Shown here one piece after another: positions 9,516-18,932 of a stretch of 64,000 nt of DNA. Positions within the stretch are counted from its first letter, which is position 1, and each line of letters opens with the position of its first letter. A program made the position numbers and the translations under genes. The notes below the pieces were generated by a model. That model did no database searches. It saw nothing but the letters and a program-made list of their open reading frames with translations, and was not told the DNA's origin. This stretch comes from CAYLJJ01 sp964384025 (GTDB lineage: Bacteria; Myxococcota_A; Bradymonadia; UBA7976; UBA1532). The DNA lies in the NCBI GenBank assembly GCA_964384025.1, contig CAYLJJ010000013.1, forward strand, positions 26,414 through 90,413. Direction: 5' to 3'.

Positions 9516-11619
9516 GAAGTCAGATCCAGAGATCTCCTTTTTCAAGCGAGATGTTCCTCAAGCTCTTAAACCCCAAGCTCGTGGGGAACGCATTTTAGAT
9601 TTCTTACCGGATGAAGCTCCCAGCGACGACACCGAGGCCTGCCCGCCCCCTCACTTCTTTGAGATCCCCGATCCAGAAGATGATCTGATCCCCAGGGCCA
9701 GAAATTCAGGATCTCAGAAGCGATTGGATTTGGAAGCACCCAAAGCTGAGAAACCTTCAGCGGCGCCTCTCCCCGTGGATCCAGAAGAGCTGTTGGACAC
9801 CAACGCCTACGAGCCCTGGCGCGCAACTCCCCTTGTTGTTCAGGAGGCGCTCCCCAAGACTCCTCCTCCTCTCCCTTGGCAGCGGCTCTTTGATCCTTCT
9901 GAGCTTTCAGAGATGATCAACATTCCAGAGATCAGCGACGAAGAGGCGGGTCTGCCTCGACCTGTTCATCTGGGAAAGCCCGGCAAGCTTTCGAACCTCG
10001 ATGAGCGCCAGGAGCCCTCTGTGATCTTGAATATGCCTGCGTTGACAGGACAGTTCGAGTTTAAACAGGTGGAGCCGAAGCGAGGGCGTCTGACGGTGCG
10101 AGGGGGAGCGCTGGCAGGAAAGAGTTGGTATCTGAACCGACAACGGACCCACCTAGGGCGAGGAACAGATAATGATATCGTCCTCCTGGATGTCTCTGTC
10201 AGCCGCCAACATCTCCGCTTTGAGCGTCACGTGGCAGGCTTCACCCTCTTCAACCTAAGCGACGGCAACGGGACCCGCTTAAATAACCGACGGATTCAAC
10301 AGAGTGAACTCTATGATGGTGATCTGCTCCAGATAGGAAAGCTCAATTTAGAGTTTAGCTCTCAGGGAGAGGCACGACTCCGAGATCAAGATCTTCAGGG
10401 TACAGATCCAGGACCTCAGACTTTCAACCCCCAAGCCTCCAAGCGCTTCCCCTTCGTTTGGCTTCTGATCTGGAGCTTAACTACTTTTCTTGTGGTCTTC
10501 TCCAGCATGTATCTCGCCCGGCGTCTGCTGAGAGAGCCGGGTCCGATCTATTCTGCAGCAGAGGAGGCCAGTCAATATCACCGCCGAGGTTTGAGCGCTT
10601 TAGAGAAGAAGCATTGGCGTCAAGCCCGAGAGGATTTTCTGGTGGCTCGCAAGCTTTCTCCTGAGCGTTTTCCCTGCCAAGAGGAGCTGCTGCGCGCCGA
10701 TCAGGAGATGAGCAACGAGCACTCCATCCGTCGAGCGCGTCTACGCCTGGGAAGGGCTACTTTGGAGGAGATTGAAGACCTCCTCGGTCAAGTTCAGGCA
10801 GGGAGCGTCTACGCTGTAGAGATGCGTAAGCTCAGAGAGAGGGCTCAGGATTTGGATCTCAAGCATCGCCTGGAGGCTGCTGATGAGGCCCTCTCCAGCG
10901 GCTTCACTGAGTTAGCGCGCTCTCGTGCGCGGCAGATCTTAGAGGAGGATCCGAGCAACGGTCGAGCACAGAGCATCCTGGAGGCTGCTCAGGCTGATGA
11001 GCAGGAGGTGGAGGGTAAGATCAATCGCCAAGATGTAGAGCGAGCCCGTAGAGAGATGAGCCGGGGGCGGCAATTTTATCAGCAGGAGCGTTTCGCTGAT
11101 GCGGTGGTGCTCTTGGAGCGCGCTGCACGACGAGCGATTCCTCGTAAGCTGCGGACCCAGGCCCGCAATCGTGCTCGCTGGACTCAGGCTTTCTCCAAAG
11201 CCAAGATCCAGGGGGAGGCCGCTTCAGCGGCTAAAAAACCAAGGGAATCTGCCTTGGCCTTTGAACAGGCCCTGGAGCTGGACCGCAAACTGGGGGGGCA
11301 CTATCGAGACATCATCCGAGCTTTTTTGGTGGAGCAGCTCTACTATCATGCTCGGTGGGCTTTCGCTCAGAACCGCTATGGAGAGGCCGCAGTTTATGTG
11401 CGTCGAACTCTGAGCTTTGATCCTGAACATCCTCTCGCTGAAGCTCTCAGGTTGAAGGTGCAGAGCCGCGCAAGACAGCTCTTGGTCTTAGCCAAGGCGG
11501 CACAGGAGGGAGATCCAGCGCGAGCACGTCAGCTCTCCGAGGAGGCGGTCTCAATGAGCGCAGAGGGCAGCGTCCTCTATCTGGAGGCGATCGCCTTGAT
11601 GGAGGAGCTGAGTCGATGA
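9508..11619 (+). CDS. FHA domain protein with TM segment and TPR repeats
   Basis: About 703 residues. A disordered, acidic N-terminus is followed by an FHA phosphothreonine-binding domain at about 192-275 (HLGRGTDNDIVLLD, SVSRQHLRFE, DGNGTRLNNRRI), then a single transmembrane helix at about 316-341 (FVWLLIWSLTTFLVVFSSMY) and a long TPR/helical C-terminus that should lie outside the cytoplasm. The GTG at 9508 is chosen because AGGAGG lies five bases upstream at 9497-9502, inside the preceding gene. That 8-bp overlap suggests coupled expression with the J-domain protein. It probably reads Ser/Thr kinase signals at the inner membrane. Confidence 0.86.
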   Translation: MAEKSDPEISFFKRDVPQALKPQARGERILDFLPDEAPSDDTEACPPPHFFEIPDPEDDLIPRARNSGSQKRLDLEAPKAEKPSAAPLPVDPEELLDTNAYEPWRATPLVVQEALPKTPPPLPWQRLFDPSELSEMINIPEISDEEAGLPRPVHLGKPGKLSNLDERQEPSVILNMPALTGQFEFKQVEPKRGRLTVRGGALAGKSWYLNRQRTHLGRGTDNDIVLLDVSVSRQHLRFERHVAGFTLFNLSDGNGTRLNNRRIQQSELYDGDLLQIGKLNLEFSSQGEARLRDQDLQGTDPGPQTFNPQASKRFPFVWLLIWSLTTFLVVFSSMYLARRLLREPGPIYSAAEEASQYHRRGLSALEKKHWRQAREDFLVARKLSPERFPCQEELLRADQEMSNEHSIRRARLRLGRATLEEIEDLLGQVQAGSVYAVEMRKLRERAQDLDLKHRLEAADEALSSGFTELARSRARQILEEDPSNGRAQSILEAAQADEQEVEGKINRQDVERARREMSRGRQFYQQERFADAVVLLERAARRAIPRKLRTQARNRARWTQAFSKAKIQGEAASAAKKPRESALAFEQALELDRKLGGHYRDIIRAFLVEQLYYHARWAFAQNRYGEAAVYVRRTLSFDPEHPLAEALRLKVQSRARQLLVLAKAAQEGDPARARQLSEEAVSMSAEGSVLYLEAIALMEELSR

Positions 11620-11621
11620 AG

Positions 11622-12014
11622 CTAGCCCTGAACGCGACCTTGAAGAAGCTTGCGCGCCAGCTCCACGATCTCTCCGATATCGAAGGGCTTATCCAGATAA
11701 GCATCTGCGCCATAGAGGGGTGCGGTCATGGCATTCACGGCAGGCCCAATGGCAGTTAGCATGAGGATCGCGAGATCGTCATACTCGTTATGGCTGCGAA
11801 CATATTTGCAGATCTCCCAACCGCTCAGGGTGGGCATCATCACATCCAGGACGACCAGATCAGGCTGGTTGATGATGATCTGTTCAAGCGCCTCCTCACC
11901 ATCCTTGGCCTCGATGATATCGCAATCTTCGATGATCGAGAGGGCGCGATGTACAATCTTGCGGATCTCAAGATCATCATCAGAGATGAGGATCAGCTTG
12001 CGTTCATCACTCAT
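11622..12014 (-). CDS. Single-domain response regulator (CheY-like)
   Basis: A stand-alone receiver of about 130 residues with intact chemistry: acidic cluster ISDDDLEIRK, phospho-acceptor Asp in LVVLDVMMP, Thr in MLTAIG and Lys in YLDKPFD. There is no output domain, so it must act by protein contact or as a relay. The ATG at 12014 has GAGG eight bases upstream; an in-frame ATG at 12047 is less likely. It converges on the FHA gene with 2 bp between stops and is divergent from the protease gene, sharing the roughly 120-bp region 12015-12134 as promoter space. Confidence 0.9.
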   Translation of the reverse strand: MSDERKLILISDDDLEIRKIVHRALSIIEDCDIIEAKDGEEALEQIIINQPDLVVLDVMMPTLSGWEICKYVRSHNEYDDLAILMLTAIGPAVNAMTAPLYGADAYLDKPFDIGEIVELARKLLQGRVQG

Positions 12015-12134
12015 GATTTCGACCTCAAAGCCATTCATATCAAGCATTTTAGGACTACGACCTTGCGAGGAGGCTTGTCAAGAATCAGGATTCACCTTTT
12101 GGCTTTGTTTGATCTTTAAGAGTTGGGAGTTGTC

Positions 12135-15110
12135 GTGAAGGTGATGAAACGCTTGTTGATCTCTGCTGTGCTCTTGAGCGCCTTTTATCTAAGCATCTCC
12201 TACCGCTATGGAGATCCAGGGTGGCGGATCCATTTTCAGGCTCGGGAAGCGGCGGCTCGGGGTGAACAGTATGATCTTGGGAGCCTCAGCATCCTCTCTC
12301 GGACAGTGCTTCATATCAAAGAGAACTACGTCGATCCTGACCGCATCAATGAACGCAAGATGATCTGGGCAGCGATGCAGGAGGTTCAGAGAGAGATCGC
12401 TGAGCTGCTCGTCGATGTTGAAAAAGACAAAGCTCAGAACCCGATCAGAATCACAGTTCGCGTAGACAAAGCAGAAAAGACTTTCAACCTCTCTAAAATA
12501 AAAAACATTTGGCATCTCTCATTTAAATTTAAGGATATTTTTAAATTCATACAAAAGAACCTAAAGCACCATGAGCGGCTCAAAGATGTAGAGTATGCTG
12601 CAATCAATGGTATGCTCTCCACGCTGGATCCACACAGCATTCTCCTAAAACCAGAAGAATATCGAGAAATGAAGCTCAGTACTCGGGGCAAATTTGGAGG
12701 TTTGGGGATTGTAATCAGCATGCGTGAGGGTCATTTAACTATTGTCAATCCAATCGAAGATACTCCTGCTTCACGCGCAGGTCTCAAGGCAGGAGACCGC
12801 ATCGTTCAGATTGAACTGGACAGTACAGTCAATATGGCTCTCAACGATGCTGTAGATATGCTTCGAGGAAAGCCCAACACCAAGGTCGCGATCTGGATCT
12901 CTCGCAAGGGCTGGAAGAAGCCGCGCAAATTCAGCCTCAGCCGCGCCAACATCAAGGTCAAGTCAGTGCGCTTCAAGCTGCTGGCAGGCTCCATCGGTGT
13001 TCTGCGCATTCGTAACTTCCAAAACACCACCCGAGATGAACTGGAGCGGGGGATCCGCGAGCTGAGTAAACGCAGCAAGGGAGGAAAGCTGCGGGGTCTG
13101 ATCCTGGATCTACGCGGCAACCCTGGGGGGCTCTTGGATCAGGCGATTCGAGTCTCAAATCTGTTTATTCCCAGCGGCCCTCTTGTGACCACTGTGGGCT
13201 TTGGAGATAAGGTACGAGAGCCCAAGATGGCGACCCGCAGCGGTACAGAGCGCCTCTATCCCTTGGCGGTGCTGATCGATTCCTCCAGCGCCAGCGCCAG
13301 CGAGATCGTCGCGGGGGCTCTGAAGAACCACCACCGTGCGCTGATCATCGGTCGTAAGAGCTTCGGCAAGGGCTCGGTGCAGGTGATCTACGATAACAAG
13401 GACGATTCAGCCCTCAAGCTCACCATCGCTCAATATCTCACCCCCGGAGATCTCAGCATCCAGTCTGTGGGCATCACCCCCGATCTAGAGATGCGACCAG
13501 TGAGCATCGAGGAGGAGAGCACTCAGCTCTTCCCCTACAAAAAGAGGCGCGCAGAGAAGGATCTCCCAGAGCATCTAGAGCATGAGAGCGCTAAGCGCTC
13601 CGTTCAGGAGAAACCGATCCACAGCCTGCGCTACTTACGAGATCCCAAGCTCTTTAGGCGCATCCGAGAGAACCCCAACAAGATCATCCTGGATTCAGAG
13701 CTTAAACTGGCACGGAGCATCTTAGCGGCTACTCGCGCAGGGAATCGTGAAGAGATGCTTGAAGATGCTGAGAAGGTGATTCACAAAAACAGCGCGCTGG
13801 AAGAGGAGCGTATCATCTCAGCCCTAAAGAGAAGAGGGATCGACTGGAAGGATCTGAAGCTCGAAACAGGGCTGCCCAAAGCAGAGATCACCCTACGCAC
13901 AGATCGCACTGCCAACCGGGTCGAGGCGGGAGAGACGATCATTTTAGAGGCGGAAATCAGGAACAAAGGCAAGGCTCCCTTTAGGCGCCTCTGGGCGCGA
14001 ACCCATTCAGACAACCCCCTCTTTGATGATTTGGAGCTGCTCTTTGGCAACATCCCCCCAGGCGAACGTCGCAGCGCCAAGCTTCCCATCAAGCTGCCTC
14101 GCAGCGCTCTGAGCCGTCGAGATCTGTTGCGGTTGGAGTTTAAGGAGGCTCTGGATCATGCCCCTGAGGAGCGCAAGATCAAGGTGGAGGTACAGCAGCT
14201 CCCGCGACCTCGCTTTGCGCTGCGCTACCGCATCGATGATCGCCAGAGAGGCAACGGAGATGGGCTCCTTCAACATGGAGAGGATGTTGATCTGCTGGTC
14301 TGGACTGAGAACCGAGGTCAGGGGCCAAGCTATGGGCTCCTGGTCTCGGTGCGCAATGATGATCGCGACGCTCAGCGGGGGATCTTTATCAAGCGAGGGC
14401 GCATTAAGGCTGAGGGCCTAAAAGTGGGAGAGGGCAGCGAGCAGCGCTTTAAGATCCAGGTCAAAGGGGGCGGCGCAGCTCCTCAGGCGCCGGTCTCTCT
14501 GCTGATCAGGGCGGTGGCTCCTGAGATCGGAGAGTGGAGCCAACGCAAGATCTTGCTGCCCACCGTCAGCCCTCAAGAGAAGCTCAAGCCGGTCTCCCTG
14601 ATCCTCAGCCCCAAACTGGGAGATCAGATCGCCCTGCGTGCGCTCAAGGGCTTAGATCAGGCGATCGCTCAAGCACCAAGGCTCTGGGCTGACGCTCGCC
14701 TGGGAGCTTGGTTGCGGGTGCCTGCTCAGGACCAACTCTTCGCCTGGGTCCCCAGCGCTGAGGTGATCGTAGATTCTGGAGAGGAGATGCCCAACCGCCT
14801 CCAGATGCGCCCCCCCTCTGCTCCCCCTGAAATTCGCTTCGATGAGTCCAACATCAGCGTGGAGATGCGGCAAAAAAGCCTTCGACTCAAGGGAAAGGTC
14901 TCTTCAGATAGACCGGTAAAGGACCTACTCATCTTTCTCAATGATCGTAAGGTTTTCTTCAAATCTGCCGGCAGCGTGTCGGGAGATCGAGATCTGCCCT
15001 TCTCCGCAAAGCTGAAGTTGGATAAGGGGATCAACCACCTCAGCCTCGTCGCTCGGGAGGAGGATGATCTCTCCTCTCGCCGCGACCTTATCATCCATAG
15101 GCTTAAGTGA
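12135..15110 (+). CDS. S41 family C-terminal processing protease (CtpA/Prc-like), with long C-terminal extension
   Basis: A periplasmic serine protease of about 991 residues, more than twice the usual CtpA length. After a signal-anchor (LLISAVLLSAFYLSI) come the helical N-domain, a PDZ domain at about 185-270 (LTIVNPIEDTPASRAGLKAG) and the S41 core (LILDLRGNPGGLLDQ). The catalytic dyad is Ser387 (SSASASEIV) and Lys412 (FGKGSVQ), numbered from the GTG at 12135, with the family's 25-residue spacing. About 450 extra C-terminal residues hold beta-rich, probably Ig-like domains. A GGGAG lies five bases before that GTG; ATG at 12144 is possible. It begins a four-gene overlapping operon. Confidence 0.88.
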   Translation: MKVMKRLLISAVLLSAFYLSISYRYGDPGWRIHFQAREAAARGEQYDLGSLSILSRTVLHIKENYVDPDRINERKMIWAAMQEVQREIAELLVDVEKDKAQNPIRITVRVDKAEKTFNLSKIKNIWHLSFKFKDIFKFIQKNLKHHERLKDVEYAAINGMLSTLDPHSILLKPEEYREMKLSTRGKFGGLGIVISMREGHLTIVNPIEDTPASRAGLKAGDRIVQIELDSTVNMALNDAVDMLRGKPNTKVAIWISRKGWKKPRKFSLSRANIKVKSVRFKLLAGSIGVLRIRNFQNTTRDELERGIRELSKRSKGGKLRGLILDLRGNPGGLLDQAIRVSNLFIPSGPLVTTVGFGDKVREPKMATRSGTERLYPLAVLIDSSSASASEIVAGALKNHHRALIIGRKSFGKGSVQVIYDNKDDSALKLTIAQYLTPGDLSIQSVGITPDLEMRPVSIEEESTQLFPYKKRRAEKDLPEHLEHESAKRSVQEKPIHSLRYLRDPKLFRRIRENPNKIILDSELKLARSILAATRAGNREEMLEDAEKVIHKNSALEEERIISALKRRGIDWKDLKLETGLPKAEITLRTDRTANRVEAGETIILEAEIRNKGKAPFRRLWARTHSDNPLFDDLELLFGNIPPGERRSAKLPIKLPRSALSRRDLLRLEFKEALDHAPEERKIKVEVQQLPRPRFALRYRIDDRQRGNGDGLLQHGEDVDLLVWTENRGQGPSYGLLVSVRNDDRDAQRGIFIKRGRIKAEGLKVGEGSEQRFKIQVKGGGAAPQAPVSLLIRAVAPEIGEWSQRKILLPTVSPQEKLKPVSLILSPKLGDQIALRALKGLDQAIAQAPRLWADARLGAWLRVPAQDQLFAWVPSAEVIVDSGEEMPNRLQMRPPSAPPEIRFDESNISVEMRQKSLRLKGKVSSDRPVKDLLIFLNDRKVFFKSAGSVSGDRDLPFSAKLKLDKGINHLSLVAREEDDLSSRRDLIIHRLK

Positions 15111-16387
15111 TGAGCAAGCTCAAGAGGCTGGAGACCCAGCAATTCAACGCCGATCTGGTCGTCAGCCGCTATACCCTCACCAATGGCCTTCAGGTCCTCC
15201 ATCAACCAGATCATGGCTCTCCTGTGTTGGCCTATCAGAGCTGGTTTCGGGTGGGCAGCGCCTACGAGCGCCCAGGTCGAACCGGTATGGCGCATCTCTT
15301 TGAACATCTGATGTTCAAAGGCAGCAAGAACCAGCCTGAAGGGGCCTTTGATCGTCGCTTGGAAGAAGTTGGTGCGCGGGTCAACGCCGCCACTTGGTTG
15401 GACTGGACCTTCTACTATGAAGAGATCCCCAGCGCCTTTTTTCCTGAGTTGGTCGAGTTGGAGGCTGATCGCTTAGAGAATATGCGTCTCAACACCGAGC
15501 AGTTGGAGTTGGAGCGTAAGGTCGTGATGAATGAGCGTCGAGAGCAGGTGGAGGATCAGCCCGACAGCCTGATGAGCGAGCACCTTTGGGCTTTGGCCTT
15601 TAAAGAACACTCCTATGGCTGGCCCACGATCGGGTGGATGGAGGATATCCAAAGCATCAGCTTGTCAGATTGCCTGGAGTTTCAGCGTCACTATTACAGC
15701 CCCAATAACCTGATCATCTGCGTGGTGGGCGATCTCCCAGCCTCGGAGCTGGAGCGGATCGCAGCCGCCTATGGCCACCTCGAGCCTCAGGAGATCCCGC
15801 CTCTGCCACGATTTGAGGAGCCTTACCAAAGCAGCCCCCGTCGCGAGGTGCTGAGTTTGCCTCTCAGCGGCGATCGTCTGTTGATGGGCTTCCCCGCTCC
15901 TGCTGCTCTGGATCCTCTTCACCCCGCCCTGGAGGTCCTGAACGAGATCCTCTTTGAGGGGGACTCAGCGCGGCTACAACGCAGCTTGGTCACTGAAGGG
16001 GAGCAGGCCAGCGGGATCTTCTCCTTTGTACCCCTCTTTCAGGCCCAAGGGCTCTATGAGTTGGGTGTAGATCTACGCGCTGGGATCCCCGCTGAGGCCG
16101 CTGAGGTTCAGATCATGGAGGCCCTTGAGCGCATCCGCTGTGAGGGCCTCTCAGAGAAGGATTTGGAGAAGGCATGCAATAAACTGGAGACGCGCTTCTA
16201 TCGCCAGCTTCAGTCCAACCAGAGTCGAGCCCAGAGCCTAGGCTTCTGGCAGGTCTTAGGAGACTTCCGCCAGATGTTTCGACAGGCGGCAGGCTACCGT
16301 CAGGTCAACAGCGCCCAGGTTCAGAACCTCTTGGAGCGTTTCCTTCGCCCCGAGGCTTGTAACCTCGTCATCGGGCGTGCCTCTTGA
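15110..16387 (+). CDS. M16 family zinc metallopeptidase (catalytic subunit)
   Basis: A 425-residue pitrilysin/processing-peptidase homologue. The inverted zinc motif HxxEH is intact at His62-Glu65-His66 (MAHLFEHLMFKG), with the downstream acidic ligand region MNERREQVEDQPDS. Length fits the single-unit bacterial M16B subfamily, which normally works as a dimer with a second, often inactive, subunit. That partner is encoded two genes downstream. The ATG overlaps the protease stop (TGATG). No signal peptide is evident, so location is uncertain. Confidence 0.92.
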   Translation: MSKLKRLETQQFNADLVVSRYTLTNGLQVLHQPDHGSPVLAYQSWFRVGSAYERPGRTGMAHLFEHLMFKGSKNQPEGAFDRRLEEVGARVNAATWLDWTFYYEEIPSAFFPELVELEADRLENMRLNTEQLELERKVVMNERREQVEDQPDSLMSEHLWALAFKEHSYGWPTIGWMEDIQSISLSDCLEFQRHYYSPNNLIICVVGDLPASELERIAAAYGHLEPQEIPPLPRFEEPYQSSPRREVLSLPLSGDRLLMGFPAPAALDPLHPALEVLNEILFEGDSARLQRSLVTEGEQASGIFSFVPLFQAQGLYELGVDLRAGIPAEAAEVQIMEALERIRCEGLSEKDLEKACNKLETRFYRQLQSNQSRAQSLGFWQVLGDFRQMFRQAAGYRQVNSAQVQNLLERFLRPEACNLVIGRAS

Positions 16388-17628
16388 GGAGCGCTGCCGC
16401 CGAGGGCTCAGTTTTGGGCTTAAGAGGCCCCATCCTGACCCTTGCCCTCCCTCAAGCTTGCATAGGAGAGCAGCTTCGCCTGCCCTGCGGGGCTCTCTTA
16501 GAGGTGGTGGGCTTCTCTGGAGCCGAGGCCACGGCCTTAGCGCTGGAGCATTTCCAGATCCTAGACTCAGGCTGCCCCGTTCGCCGCGCTCCTCAGGCCG
16601 CGCTGTTGCCGGTCGGCTCTGAGATCATCGGTCGGATCATCAATAGCCTGGGAGAGCCCCTTGATGGTGCTCCTCTTCCTCCTCCAAGCTGGCCTTTACG
16701 GCGACGCGCTCCTGAGCCCTTGAGTCGTCGGCCTGTCGATCAGCCTTTGGTGCTGGGGCTGCGCTGTATCGATGGCTTATTGACTCTGGGCCGGGGTCAG
16801 CGCGTTGCCTTGGAGGCGGGGCCTGGAGCGGGCAAGAGCAGCTTGTTAGCATATATCGCCGCTCAGGCTGACGCGGAGGTAGTGATCATCGCCCTCATCG
16901 GAGAGCGAGGTCGTGAGGTGGGAGAGTTTCTAAAGCGCCTCAGCCCTCAGGCCCGCGCTCGCAGCATTCTGGTAGTGGCGCGGGCTGATGATCCTCCGAT
17001 GGCCTGGATCCGGGCCGCTGAGACCGCCACCGCCTTAGCTGAATATTTCCGAGGAGAGGGGCGGGATGTGATTCTGCTGGTGGACTCCCTCACGCGGGTG
17101 GCGCGGGCGATCCGCACTGTGGGTATCGCCGCAGGAGAGCCGACCACTCGACGCGGCTTTCCTCCCTCCCTCTCTACCCGACTCTCAGAGCTGCTGGAGC
17201 GCTCCTCCAACGATGAGCAAGGCACGCTGACTGCGCTCTATGCGGTCTTGGTAGAGGGTGACCAACAAGATGATCCTGTAGCTGAGGAGGCTCGGGCGCT
17301 GCTGGATGGGCACCTGGTCTTGGAGGCTAAGCTTGCAGCGGCGGGGCGCTTCCCTGCTCTGGATCCGCTGCGCAGCATCAGCCGCTGTATGAGCGCGGTG
17401 AGCACCCCAGCCCAACGTCGCGCGGTGCGTCAACTCAGAGCATGGCTCGCGGCTTTGACACACTATGAAGATCTCTTGCGGGTGGGGGCCTATAAACCGG
17501 GCAGCGATCCTCTGCTGGACAAAGCCCTTAAACGCCGGAGCGCGATTGAAGCTTTCCTGCGCCAAGGGTTGGAAGAGCACAGCAGATTTGATGAAACACT
17601 GAGATGTTTGGAGGCGCTGGCGCGATGA
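16384..17628 (+). CDS. FliI/SctN-type ATPase, isolated from any secretion cluster
   Basis: A 414-residue homologue of flagellar/type III secretion ATPases (F1-ATPase beta-like fold). Visible motifs are Walker A AGPGAGKSS with Lys151, the family signature IALIGERGREVGEF, Walker B DVILLVDSLTRVARA, and AAGEPTTRRGFPPSL, TALYAVLVEGDQQDDP and LDGHLVLEAKLA, all in FliI/SctN order. The Walker A loop differs from the common GSGVGKS. It starts at TTG overlapping the upstream stop (TTGA) and ends overlapping the next M16 gene (ATGA). No other flagellar or type III gene lies in the window. Its role between two M16 subunits is unknown. Confidence 0.85.
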   Translation: MRSAAAEGSVLGLRGPILTLALPQACIGEQLRLPCGALLEVVGFSGAEATALALEHFQILDSGCPVRRAPQAALLPVGSEIIGRIINSLGEPLDGAPLPPPSWPLRRRAPEPLSRRPVDQPLVLGLRCIDGLLTLGRGQRVALEAGPGAGKSSLLAYIAAQADAEVVIIALIGERGREVGEFLKRLSPQARARSILVVARADDPPMAWIRAAETATALAEYFRGEGRDVILLVDSLTRVARAIRTVGIAAGEPTTRRGFPPSLSTRLSELLERSSNDEQGTLTALYAVLVEGDQQDDPVAEEARALLDGHLVLEAKLAAAGRFPALDPLRSISRCMSAVSTPAQRRAVRQLRAWLAALTHYEDLLRVGAYKPGSDPLLDKALKRRSAIEAFLRQGLEEHSRFDETLRCLEALAR

Positions 17629-18905
17629 CAGAGAGCTGGATCTCAAGAGCCCTGATCCTGGTGGAGCAGCGCAGCCTGCCCTTTGTACACATCAACCTCT
17701 TCTTTCAGTTTGGTCCCATCTTTGATCCTCCAGGGAAACAGGGGCTCAGCCAGCTCTGCCACCGTATGTTGATGCGGGGCACCCAGCGCCGCGATCGAAG
17801 CGCTTTTGAGGAGGCTGTTGAGATCTTAGGGACAGAAGTACACAGCCTCTCTCAGCAGCACGCTCAGGGCATCGGGGGCTTTCTGCTCTCTCGTAAGCTG
17901 CCTCAATTTTTGGATCTCTTGGGGGAGATGCTCACCCAACCCGCCTTTGAGGAGGAGGAGATTGAGCGGGTCAAGCGAGAGATGTTAGCAGAGCTGGAGA
18001 CCGCTCAGGATGAAGACTCGGTGTTGGCGCGGATCTGGTTTCAGCGCCTCCTCTTCTGGGAGCATCCCATCGCCTATGGAGTCTCCATCTCCAAAGAGAG
18101 CTTGGCCGCGATCCGGCGAGAGGATCTCCTAGAGCATTTTCAGCGCTTCTACCACCGAGGCTGCCTCAGCATCGGCGCGGCAGGTGATATCTCCCGAGGA
18201 GCGTTGGAGGGGATGTTGACGCGGAGCTTAGAGGCTCTGCCTGAAGGGCCTCCAACTTCCTGGGAGCTGCCTCCTCAGAACTCGCAGGAGGGACCCAAAC
18301 TCTTCCTCCTGGATCGAATGGAGCGGGGACAGATTCAGCTCTTCTTGGGGCAGCCCAGTGTCAAAGCAACTCACCCAGATCACAGCGCTCTGCGCTTAGC
18401 GGTCACCGCCTTTGGGGGAACCTTTACGGCGCGGCTGATGCAAGAAGTGCGGGTCAAGCGTGGCCTCAGCTACGGAGCCTATGCGCGCTTGGGCACTGAG
18501 CGCTTTGGAGCTTCTCTGATGATCAACGCTGTCCCTGAACGCAAGGACGCGGTCCAAACTTTGAGGCTCCTGCTCAGCGAATACCGACGCTTTATCGAGG
18601 AGGGTCTCAGCGATGAGGAGATCAACTTCGCCCGAGGCTATCTCGGCCAAGCGCAGATCTTCGCTATGGAGACCGCGACTCAACGCGCCGCTCTTCAGAC
18701 CCGCGCTCGCCTCCTGGGGCACCCTGACGATTTCCTAGAGCGCTACCTAGAGCATCTGAGCGCCTTGAGCGCTGATCAGGTGAGGGCAGCGGTACGCCGC
18801 CACCTTGATCCTCAACGGATTCTCGCGATCATGGTAGGCAGCCTCGGAGAGGTAGAGCAGGAGCTGAGCGCCTTGGGGCTGTTCTCCTCAATCAAGAGAG
18901 TTTGA
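17625..18905 (+). CDS. M16 family peptidase homologue, non-catalytic partner
   Basis: A 426-residue M16 fold protein in which the zinc site has been lost: the position of HxxEH reads Gln43-Leu-Cys-His46-Arg47 (GLSQLCHRMLMRGT). The C-terminal half keeps the substrate-recognition R/Y pair region (VKRGLSYGAYARL). This is the known pattern of the structural subunit in heterodimeric M16B peptidases, here probably pairing with the catalytic subunit at 15110-16387. ATG overlaps the ATPase stop (ATGA), with GGAGG nine bases upstream. Confidence 0.9.
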   Translation: MTESWISRALILVEQRSLPFVHINLFFQFGPIFDPPGKQGLSQLCHRMLMRGTQRRDRSAFEEAVEILGTEVHSLSQQHAQGIGGFLLSRKLPQFLDLLGEMLTQPAFEEEEIERVKREMLAELETAQDEDSVLARIWFQRLLFWEHPIAYGVSISKESLAAIRREDLLEHFQRFYHRGCLSIGAAGDISRGALEGMLTRSLEALPEGPPTSWELPPQNSQEGPKLFLLDRMERGQIQLFLGQPSVKATHPDHSALRLAVTAFGGTFTARLMQEVRVKRGLSYGAYARLGTERFGASLMINAVPERKDAVQTLRLLLSEYRRFIEEGLSDEEINFARGYLGQAQIFAMETATQRAALQTRARLLGHPDDFLERYLEHLSALSADQVRAAVRRHLDPQRILAIMVGSLGEVEQELSALGLFSSIKRV

Positions 18906-18932
18906 GCCGGGTTTGGGACCTGGAGGAATATC

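Noticed and set aside
16384..17628. A type III secretion or flagellar gene cluster around the FliI-like ATPase
   Set aside because: No ring, needle, stator, chaperone or flagellin gene is present on either side.
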